Assembly (NCBI GenBank): GCA_030427765.1
Contig: JAUICS010000127.1
Location: 1-5,340, forward strand
DNA length: 5,340 nucleotides
Reading direction: 5' to 3'
From: Alphaproteobacteria bacterium
Lineage (GTDB): Bacteria; Pseudomonadota; Alphaproteobacteria; Micavibrionales; Micavibrionaceae
A model generated the notes under the pieces. That model did no database searches. It was not told the DNA's origin and saw nothing but the letters and a program-made list of their open reading frames with translations. The position numbers and the translations under genes are program-made. The first letter of the stretch is position 1; each line of letters opens with the position of its first letter. Positions 1 to 4,922 of the stretch are shown one piece after another.

Positions 1-59
1 GATGCAATTCCTCGGCCAGCGCGAGTAGGCTTGCACATTAACAAGATATAAAAATTTTT

Positions 60-91
60 AATAAGGCCTCCAACGTGCGAGGCCTTATTTT
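60..91 (+). terminator. Rho-independent terminator of an unseen upstream gene
   Basis: An 11-bp perfect stem (AATAAGGCCTC at 60-70, GAGGCCTTATT at 79-89) encloses an 8-base loop and runs into a short T-rich stretch (TTATTTT to 91). This is the form of an intrinsic terminator for + strand transcription. Bases 1-59 probably hold the tail of the terminated gene: stop codons occur at 26-28, 39-41 and 49-51 in the three forward frames, and I cannot tell which frame is coding. A weaker T run lies beyond the stem on the other strand, so partial bidirectional activity is possible. It insulates the regulator gene downstream from upstream transcription. Confidence 0.8.
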
Positions 92-124
92 CTGCCCGTT
101 ACAAAAAACATCCGCCGAATGCCA

Positions 125-137
125 TTGCATGATGCAT
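125..137 (+). promoter_or_regulatory. Candidate LuxO-type operator (TTGCA-TGA-TGCAT)
   Basis: Two TGCA half-sites (126-129 and 133-136) separated by three bases form a dyad. The remembered Vibrio LuxO consensus is TTGCA-W3-TGCAA; here the left half is complete, the right half ends in T instead of A, and the central bases are TGA. A further TGCAT follows at 138-142. The site abuts the -35 box of the promoter that drives the LuxO-like gene, the position expected for autorepression. The match is seen in the sequence; the function is inferred. Confidence 0.45.
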
Positions 138-166
138 TGCATTTTGACAATGCCCGCATGTATAAT
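137..166 (+). promoter_or_regulatory. Sigma-70-type promoter of the response regulator, possibly leaderless
   Basis: A perfect -10 hexamer TATAAT lies at 161-166, with TTGCAT at 137-142 as -35 and an 18-base spacer. The predicted first transcribed base is about 173, which is the A of the ATG chosen for the regulator. No Shine-Dalgarno sequence precedes this ATG, so the transcript may be leaderless. TTGACA at 144-149 is a better -35 by sequence but is only 11 bases from the -10 box and cannot pair with it. Confidence 0.55.
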
Positions 167-172
167 AATAGT

Positions 173-1744
173 ATGACTGACACACAATCTTTGGATAGCC
201 GAATTTTACTTGTCGAGGATACGGCATCACTCTCCAAAATGTATGAAACATACCTTACAAATCAGGGGTATCAGGTAAAATGCGCACTCACCGCACATGA
301 CGCCCTGACACATCTTCAGCACAATAAAATCGATTTAATCTTACTGGATTTAAAACTGCCCGATATGTCCGGCCTTGATGTCATGCGGGAATTAAAAAAT
401 ACCGATTTTGCAGGTTCAGTCATCGTTATTACCGGTAACGGCTCGATTAACACAGCTGTTGAGGCCATGCGTGAAGGCGCACGCGATTTCCTTGTTAAGC
501 CTTTCAACGTAGACCGTCTTGGCGATGCGGTCCAAAAAGGGTTATCCGAAGGCCCAGGCGCATCGAATATGACTGGCAATTTCACAGGCGGCTTCGGCGA
601 CACACGCACAATACCGCCACAAGGTGCAGACAGCATAGGTGATAAAGCGGACAAACCGCACCTAAAATCCGATGAAGAGCGCATGCGCGAAGTGCAGGAG
701 CGCCAGAACAAAAGCAATTTTGGCGGTTTTATCGGCACATCAGCGATTATGCAGGCCCTGTATACCAAAATTGAAAACGCGGCGCTTAGCCAGGCCCCGG
801 TATTCATCACCGGTGAGTCCGGAACGGGGAAAGAGGTCTGCGCGGAGGCCATTCACAAACACGGCCCGCGCAGTGACAAACCATTCGTGCCCATAAACTG
901 CGCCGCCATTCCGAAGGACCTTATTGAATCCGAAATGTTAGGACATGTAAAAGGGGCCTTTACCGGCGCAATTGCGGACCGTGACGGCGCGGCAAAACTG
1001 GCGGACGGCGGAACATTATTCCTAGATGAGATCGGTGAAACCGACCCAAGCATGCAAAGCAAGCTACTGCGCTTCCTCCAGAACTATTCATTCCGTAAGG
1101 TTGGCGGCAGCAAGATGGAAACAACAGACGTACGCATAATTTGCGCAACAAACCGCAATCCGATTGAACAAATCAAAAATGGCGGCTTCCGTGAAGATTT
1201 ATATTACCGCCTGCATGTTATTCCAATCGATATGCCGCCACTGCGTGCACGCGATCATGACGTTATTGACATTGCCGAGGCGTTCTTGTGGCGTTACGCG
1301 GCCGAGGAAAAGAAGGATTTCAAATCATTCAGTGAGCAGGCGGAAAACATGCTCCGCCGTCATATGTGGCCGGGTAATATTCGCGAGCTTCAAAACCTGA
1401 TCCGCCAGATTATTGTCATGCATAACGGACAGGAAGTGACACCAGACATGATACCGCCGTTTTTAAATTCCGGCATATCCCCAGCCGCCCAAACTGCGGC
1501 GGGTACGATGAATGGCGGCGTAAATGCAGGCGCAGGCGTAACACAGGCATTTTCAAGCCCGCAAGATATACGCCCGCTTTGGATTATCGAGAAAGAAATA
1601 ATTGAAAACGCCATTGACGTGTGCCGCGGGAATATCCCAAAGGCCGCCGCCATGCTGGAAATTTCACCGTCCACCATCTACCGTAAGAAAATGTCATGGG
1701 ACAAAATGGACGAGGTCGGCGGCAATGATGAGGTCGAGACGTAA
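173..1744 (+). CDS. LuxO-like sigma-54-dependent response regulator (REC-AAA+-Fis HTH)
   Basis: Cytoplasmic two-component response regulator that, when phosphorylated, should activate RNA polymerase holding sigma-54. The 523-residue product has a receiver domain at about 9-120, with acidic pair E15/D16, phosphoacceptor D59 (LLDLKLPDMSG), T87 and K109. The AAA+ domain (about 185-420) carries Walker A GESGTGKE at 214-221, an intact GAFTGA loop at 261-266 that contacts sigma-54, Walker B LFLDE with D285/E286, and R340/R346 in FREDLYYRL. A Fis-type helix-turn-helix lies at about 477-507 (NIPKAAAMLEISPSTIYRK). Phrases such as VEDTAS, GKEVCAEAIH and PSTIYRK closely resemble Vibrio LuxO rather than NtrC. 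A polar, Gly-rich linker of about 60 residues joins REC and AAA+, longer than I recall in LuxO. In-frame ATGs at 119 and 158 are alternatives; 173 was chosen because it fits the usual receiver N-terminus and the promoter position. No kinase gene is adjacent. Family call is firm, LuxO orthology moderate. Confidence 0.93.
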   Translation: MTDTQSLDSRILLVEDTASLSKMYETYLTNQGYQVKCALTAHDALTHLQHNKIDLILLDLKLPDMSGLDVMRELKNTDFAGSVIVITGNGSINTAVEAMREGARDFLVKPFNVDRLGDAVQKGLSEGPGASNMTGNFTGGFGDTRTIPPQGADSIGDKADKPHLKSDEERMREVQERQNKSNFGGFIGTSAIMQALYTKIENAALSQAPVFITGESGTGKEVCAEAIHKHGPRSDKPFVPINCAAIPKDLIESEMLGHVKGAFTGAIADRDGAAKLADGGTLFLDEIGETDPSMQSKLLRFLQNYSFRKVGGSKMETTDVRIICATNRNPIEQIKNGGFREDLYYRLHVIPIDMPPLRARDHDVIDIAEAFLWRYAAEEKKDFKSFSEQAENMLRRHMWPGNIRELQNLIRQIIVMHNGQEVTPDMIPPFLNSGISPAAQTAAGTMNGGVNAGAGVTQAFSSPQDIRPLWIIEKEIIENAIDVCRGNIPKAAAMLEISPSTIYRKKMSWDKMDEVGGNDEVET

Positions 1745-1764
1745 GCCCGCACAATTTTCCTTCC

Positions 1765-1785
1765 TGTCATCCCCAAATGTCATCC
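1765..1785 (+). repeat. Direct repeat TGTCATCC, possible remnant of a second palindromic element
   Basis: TGTCATCC occurs at 1765-1772 and again at 1778-1785, offset by 13 bases. The second copy is the left edge of the cloverleaf repeat. The first copy, continuing as CCC, has the form of a left arm with no matching right arm nearby. It may be a truncated neighbouring element or a duplication made when the repeat arrived. Short enough that chance cannot be excluded. Confidence 0.35.
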
Positions 1786-1862
1786 TGCGACATGTTCGCA
1801 GGATCCACGTCTCCGTTCGTGCATACACATGGGTGGATCCTTTGGACAAGCCAAAGGATGAC
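1779..1862. repeat. Intergenic palindromic repeat folding as a four-way junction
   Basis: This 84-base palindrome fits four stems with no unpaired base at the junction. The outer stem is GTCAT 1779-1783 with ATGAC 1858-1862. Left hairpin: CCTGCGA 1784-1790, loop CATGT, TCGCAGG 1796-1802. Central stem: ATCCAC 1803-1808 with GTGGAT 1833-1838, around a 24-base loop. Right hairpin: CCTTTGG 1839-1845, loop ACAAG, CCAAAGG 1851-1857. It resembles the GTCATCC...GGATCC palindromes scattered between genes in Rickettsiales and other alphaproteobacteria. The left and right hairpin stems differ from each other but each pairs perfectly within itself. It sits between the regulator gene and tRNA-Ala and could also act as a transcript 3' end, although no T tract follows directly. 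Confidence 0.75.
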
Positions 1863-1947
1863 GGCCGAGAATATCAAATCTCACAACTTTCTTGATTTTT
1901 TTGTCAAATACTGATATTCCGTTTTTTCTAGCGTAGGAAATACATAA

Positions 1948-2023
1948 GGGGCCGTAGCTCAGCTGGGAGAGCGCTACACTGGCAGTGTAGAGGTCGGCGG
2001 TTCGATCCCGCTCGGCTCCACCA
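1948..2023 (+). tRNA. tRNA-Ala (anticodon GGC)
   Basis: The 76-base sequence folds as a standard cloverleaf. Acceptor stem 1948-1954 pairs with 2013-2019; D arm 1957-1972 has GCTC/GAGC; anticodon stem CTACA/TGTAG encloses loop CTGGCAG, with anticodon GGC at 1981-1983; a 5-base variable region follows; and the T arm 1996-2012 carries TTCGATC. The third acceptor pair is G1950:U2017, the G3:U70 wobble that alanyl-tRNA synthetase recognises. Discriminator A2020 is followed by encoded CCA at 2021-2023. It reads GCC and probably GCU codons. No convincing promoter hexamers or terminator were found directly around it, so it may share a transcript with the small gene 30 bases downstream. Confidence 0.97.
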
Positions 2024-2053
2024 TTTCAAAACTTACTTAGACGCACAGCACAC

Positions 2054-2266
2054 ATGAAACATTTCATACTTTTTAGCGTATTCCTATTATTGATAGGGTG
2101 TCAGACAACCAAGCCTGGAAATAAAGAAGAACAATCACAACAGAAGATACATCCTGTTACTAATCAGAAATTGATTAAATGCTCCGAAATTAATCACGAT
2201 GATCTAAGTAAACATTCTACTCAAGAGCTTGTGCAAATAGCTACTGGAAAATGTGACCCTAGCTAA
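2054..2266 (+). CDS. Small putative lipoprotein of unknown function
   Basis: I do not recognise this 70-residue protein. It starts MKHF, has a hydrophobic segment at residues 4-15, and ends its signal with the lipobox LIGC, placing the acylated cysteine at position 16. Signal peptidase II processing and membrane anchoring are therefore expected. The mature part is 55 residues, hydrophilic and rich in Lys/Gln, with two further cysteines (43 and 67) that could form a disulfide outside the cytoplasm. The gene is AT-rich (about 34% GC by hand count against about 50% in a sample of the U32 gene), suggesting transfer or a fast-evolving accessory gene. The ATG is 30 bases after the tRNA CCA end, without a visible Shine-Dalgarno sequence or its own clear promoter. 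No terminator separates it from the tRNA. A chance ORF is possible, but the lipobox argues against that. Confidence 0.7.
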   Translation: MKHFILFSVFLLLIGCQTTKPGNKEEQSQQKIHPVTNQKLIKCSEINHDDLSKHSTQELVQIATGKCDPS

Positions 2267-2332
2267 TATATAGAACAAAGTCACTTACCTGACACAGCGA
2301 TCTCATCTTCGCTAGCAACAGAATGAAAAATC

Positions 2333-2361
2333 TTGAAAAAACCCACATTTGTGGGTACAAT
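2333..2361 (+). promoter_or_regulatory. Promoter of the toxin-antitoxin operon
   Basis: TTGAAA at 2333-2338 and TACAAT at 2356-2361 are separated by exactly 17 bases, each one mismatch from the sigma-70 consensus. The expected start of transcription is near 2368, giving a leader of about 25 bases before the antitoxin ATG. Nearly the whole spacer is taken up by an inverted repeat, as expected for an autorepressed operon. Confidence 0.7.
2341..2356. promoter_or_regulatory. Palindromic operator within the toxin-antitoxin promoter
   Basis: Seven-base arms ACCCACA (2341-2347) and TGTGGGT (2350-2356) flank a central TT, between the -35 and -10 boxes. RHH antitoxins bind such dyads as dimers and usually repress their own operon, alone or with the toxin. 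The A run before it makes the other strand look like a short intrinsic terminator (hairpin plus T6), but no minus-strand gene runs into it, so the operator reading is preferred. Confidence 0.6.
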
Positions 2362-2392
2362 ATAAATATGTATTATTGAAAGTAATTTGGTC

Positions 2393-2686
2393 ATGCAAAC
2401 CGATACGAATAAAAACAATGACAGTATAAAAATCCGCATAGACAGTACCACGGCTGATTTAATGGAACGCGCACGTCAGTATGTAAAGCTGGACAAAAGC
2501 AAATTTATACGCCAAAGCGTCCGTGAAAAGGCGGCAGCGATTATCGCCGAACATGAAAAAACACGTTTTACGACGGATGATTGGATAATGTTTTTCGATA
2601 TGCTGGATAATCCGCACACACCGACGGATCGAATGAAAAAAGCAGCAGAGAAATACAAAAATATCCTGTCATCCGATGAAGTTTGA
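2393..2686 (+). CDS. DUF1778 (TacA-type) ribbon-helix-helix antitoxin
   Basis: Antitoxin that should neutralise the GNAT toxin encoded immediately downstream and repress their shared promoter. The 97-residue product has an N-terminal ribbon-helix-helix DNA-binding region at about 11-50 (strand SIKIRI, then helices ending near QSVREKAAAI). Its C-terminal segment, FTTDDWIMFFDMLDNP at about 59-74, is the typical DUF1778 region that wraps the toxin and covers its acetyl-CoA site in TacA-TacT complexes. ATG 2393 was chosen; a TTG two codons upstream (2387) is possible, and a weak GAAAG at 2378-2382 could serve either. The stop codon lies inside the toxin gene (11-base overlap), typical of translational coupling. 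Family identity is clear from motifs and gene pairing. Confidence 0.9.
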   Translation: MQTDTNKNNDSIKIRIDSTTADLMERARQYVKLDKSKFIRQSVREKAAAIIAEHEKTRFTTDDWIMFFDMLDNPHTPTDRMKKAAEKYKNILSSDEV

Positions 2687-3164
2687 GCCGCTTGATCCCA
2701 AAAAACATAATCGTAAAAATTTCGACTGTGGTACCACGGCCCTGAATCTTTATGTGCAGAAATTTGCAAATCAGGACCAAAAGCGCAGCCTGACAAGAGT
2801 CTACGTTCTTGCGAATAATGAAAACATTATTGGATATTATTCGTTAAGTTCGCATTCGGTTATACGTGAAAACTTACCGGATAATCTTAATATCGGCGGA
2901 TATAACGATATTCCCTTCCTCCTGCTCGGACGCCTTGCAGTAGACAAAAATTACCAAGGGCAAGGGTATGGCGACACGCTTATCATCGATGCATTTATGC
3001 GCACAAAAGAAATGGCAAAGCAAATTGGAATACTGGGAATGATCGTCGATGCCAAAGATCAGAACGCAATTGGGTTCTATGAAAATTTTGGTTTTAAGAC
3101 ACTTATTGGTACAAAAAACCGTCTTGTTTTGCCGCTTTCGGCAATGGATAGACTGATCGGATAA
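2676..3164 (+). CDS. TacT-type GNAT acetyltransferase toxin
   Basis: Predicted toxin of a type II module. Characterised TacT-family enzymes acetylate the amino group of aminoacylated tRNAs and stop translation; the tRNA specificity here is unknown. The 162-residue length fits the family. Visible landmarks are FDCG at 16-19, IIGYYSLSSHSV at 51-62, and the acetyl-CoA-binding stretch LLGRLAVD followed by QGQGYG (residues 94-99, the Q/R-x-x-G-x-G/A motif). VDAKDQNAIGFYENFGF at about 124-140 contains Y135, which aligns by context with the catalytic tyrosine of TacT. The C-terminal NRLVLPL is also typical. All key elements are intact, so it appears functional. The start overlaps the antitoxin end by 11 bases. 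Its stop codon is only 3 bp from the end of the convergent U32 gene, leaving no room for a separate terminator. Confidence 0.9.
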   Translation: MKFEPLDPKKHNRKNFDCGTTALNLYVQKFANQDQKRSLTRVYVLANNENIIGYYSLSSHSVIRENLPDNLNIGGYNDIPFLLLGRLAVDKNYQGQGYGDTLIIDAFMRTKEMAKQIGILGMIVDAKDQNAIGFYENFGFKTLIGTKNRLVLPLSAMDRLIG

Positions 3165-3167
3165 ATC

Positions 3168-4877
3168 TTAACTGCCAGAAACAGCAATCTTATCCTCGCG
3201 CATGTCACGGTCGAGGATTTCGCCATGTTTCTTTTTGGCCATTAACTGACGCGCCTTTTCATACTGAGGGTCGTTCCAGAAGATAAGACAGCCGTTACAG
3301 CCGCGCCCGCAGCAACCCTCAACCCCGTGACGGGATGTTTTGGAACGGCGGTCCATCAATTCATCACTGATTTTATCCTGAAGCTTCTCGACATTGTCTT
3401 GATACAGGTCTTCCGGCGCCTGACCCATTTCAATCTTCTGCGTGATTTTATCGTTCTTTAAACGCTGCCATTCCTCTTCCGTAAGCTGCGCTTCCTTCCG
3501 GATAACGGAGTATGCCGGGAAATTCTTACGCATATCGTCGGGATTTTCACGATCAAACGCGGTGTATGGAATAAAGATATGGCGTTTCTGACCGGCATTC
3601 ACAACCGTAACTGTTTCGTCATCACCATCAATCTGGAATTCATACAGGCGCAAGAAGACTGTTTGACGCGTAATTGGGGACAGGAACTCCATAACCTCAC
3701 CGGCCTCAAGACGGTTTTTCAGCTCGACAACAAACCCATCATCGCGTGCCTCCCGAATAATGCCGGCAAATTCCCATGACGCCATCGATTTTGTGTTGTC
3801 GTAGTTATGCGCGTAATTTTTCAAACGTCCGTCATGGAAGGCAAGCGTATACCCGCGATTACTAACGGTTTCAAGCTCCTTCATATACTCGCGCGGGGAC
3901 CAGTTTTCAGGGTCGGCGTAGTAATCATCAATCGCGCGTCTGTACGCATTTGCCACAACGGCAATGTAATACGGACTTTTGTTCCGGCCCTCAACCTTCA
4001 AACTGTCAATCCCGATACGCAAGTAATCATTCAGTTTCGGCATCATGCACATATCTTTGGAATTCAAGATGTAAGAACCACGGCTATCTTCCTCAATCGG
4101 CAAAAGGTCACCGGGGCGGTACCCTTCCTCAAGCACGAATTCAAACATCTCCATGTTCTCTTCACTAAGATGCAATTCTTTGAGCGTTCCATCATTCAAA
4201 CGCAAATGGACCTTATATTGCCAGCGGCAGGAATTCGCGCAGTTCCCCTGGTTCGCTCCGCGCTCGGACATAAAGTTGGATAACAAACAGCGACCGGAAT
4301 ACGTCATGCACATCGCGCCATGGACAAATGTTTCAATCTTCACGTCCTGACAACGTTCGCGGATTTCTTCAAGCTCGTTAAACGTGACTTCACGCGCCAT
4401 CACAACAAGCTCCGCCCCCGCATCTTTCCAGAAATCAACGGTAATGTAGGAACAAACATTGGCCTGCGTTGAAATATGCAGATTGAATTCCGGCGCGTTC
4501 TTCTTCAAATACGCAAATACGCCGGGGTCCGCGACAATAACGCCATCCGGACGAATATCCTTCAACGTCTCGATGTAATCATCGAGCTTTGGAACGTCTT
4601 TATTATGCGTAAATAAATTCAAGGTCAGGTAAACACGTACACCATGCGCATGGGCATATGTGATGCCTTCTTTGACCTCTTCCAATGAAAAACGTGATTT
4701 CGTGCGCAGTGACATATCCGGTGTACCAAGGTAAACCGCATCCGCACCATATAGAACGGCAACCTTCAAACGCTCCAGCGAACCGGCAGGCATAAGCAGT
4801 TCCGACCGCCGCTCCGGATATAGCAGGGCGACATTGTTTTCGGCTGGGTCGTTTGTTCGTGATTCGTTTTCTTCCAT
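3168..4877 (-). CDS. U32-family (TrhP-like) protein with extra C-terminal cysteine cluster
   Basis: Called peptidase U32 by tradition; characterised relatives TrhP and RlhA are iron-sulfur proteins making hydroxyuridine in tRNA or hydroxycytidine in 23S rRNA. The 569-residue product begins its barrel with LLMPAGSLERLKVAVLYGAD (about 27-46). The U32 signature HGAMCMTYSGRCLLS places C190 and C197, with C213 and C217 following in GNCANSC and C277 in KDMCMM. SLKVEGRNKSPYY (about 292-304) resembles TrhP. It is longer than E. coli TrhP (about 450 residues as remembered) because of a tail containing C522, C523, C527 and C530 (CCGRGCNGC), which could hold a second metal site. Start: ATG 4877 gives a reasonable N-terminus, but no Shine-Dalgarno is seen; GTG 4898 or TTG 4901 would add 7 or 8 residues. 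It follows the putative peptidase gene by 45 bases and is probably cotranscribed. Family is firm; the exact substrate is unknown. Confidence 0.9.
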   Translation of the reverse strand: MEENESRTNDPAENNVALLYPERRSELLMPAGSLERLKVAVLYGADAVYLGTPDMSLRTKSRFSLEEVKEGITYAHAHGVRVYLTLNLFTHNKDVPKLDDYIETLKDIRPDGVIVADPGVFAYLKKNAPEFNLHISTQANVCSYITVDFWKDAGAELVVMAREVTFNELEEIRERCQDVKIETFVHGAMCMTYSGRCLLSNFMSERGANQGNCANSCRWQYKVHLRLNDGTLKELHLSEENMEMFEFVLEEGYRPGDLLPIEEDSRGSYILNSKDMCMMPKLNDYLRIGIDSLKVEGRNKSPYYIAVVANAYRRAIDDYYADPENWSPREYMKELETVSNRGYTLAFHDGRLKNYAHNYDNTKSMASWEFAGIIREARDDGFVVELKNRLEAGEVMEFLSPITRQTVFLRLYEFQIDGDDETVTVVNAGQKRHIFIPYTAFDRENPDDMRKNFPAYSVIRKEAQLTEEEWQRLKNDKITQKIEMGQAPEDLYQDNVEKLQDKISDELMDRRSKTSRHGVEGCCGRGCNGCLIFWNDPQYEKARQLMAKKKHGEILDRDMREDKIAVSGS

Positions 4878-4886
4878 AATAGAAAG

Positions 4887-4904
4887 AGGTTGTATCACCA
4901 ACCT
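4887..4904 (-). promoter_or_regulatory. Hairpin in the leader of the U32 gene
   Basis: Arms AGGTTG (4887-4892) and CAACCT (4899-4904) enclose a 6-base loop. On the minus strand the hairpin ends nine bases before the ATG at 4877 and is followed by the pyrimidine-rich CTTTCTATT. It could be a weak attenuator between the two genes, a translational control element or an operator. If translation began at GTG 4898 or TTG 4901, it would lie partly in coding sequence. Confidence 0.3.
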
Positions 4905-4922
4905 GCAAAAATCGCAAGAAAA

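Noticed and set aside
144..166. TTGACA (144-149) as -35 for TATAAT (161-166)
   Set aside because: Only 11 bases separate them; about 17 are needed. TTGCAT at 137-142 with an 18-base spacer fits better.
119..172. Upstream ATG at 119 as start of the response regulator
   Set aside because: It would add 18 residues unlike a receiver N-terminus, lacks a Shine-Dalgarno sequence and would place the promoter inside coding sequence.
316..852. 178-codon open frame antisense to the response regulator
   Set aside because: No recognisable domain; it lies opposite well-conserved REC and AAA+ codons and is best explained as a shadow.
1876..1947. Promoter of tRNA-Ala (TTGTCA at 1901 or GATATT at 1913) and a weak ATCAA/TTGAT hairpin followed by T7
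   Set aside because: No -10 hexamer at acceptable spacing, and the hairpin is short with a 14-base loop; neither could be supported.
2331..2356. Minus-strand intrinsic terminator (GTGGGT hairpin plus T6)
   Set aside because: No minus-strand gene is transcribed toward it; the same bases fit a promoter spacer operator on the plus strand.
3129..3144. TTGCCG-CTTT-CGGCAA hairpin as terminator at the convergent junction
   Set aside because: It lies in the toxin coding sequence and no T tract follows on either strand.
2000..3167. Attachment-site duplication of the tRNA-Ala 3' end bounding the AT-rich islet
   Set aside because: No second copy of the tRNA 3' end was seen before the U32 gene, and no integrase gene is present.
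3807..4283. 158-codon open frame antisense to the U32 gene
   Set aside because: No family features; it mirrors the conserved U32 coding region.
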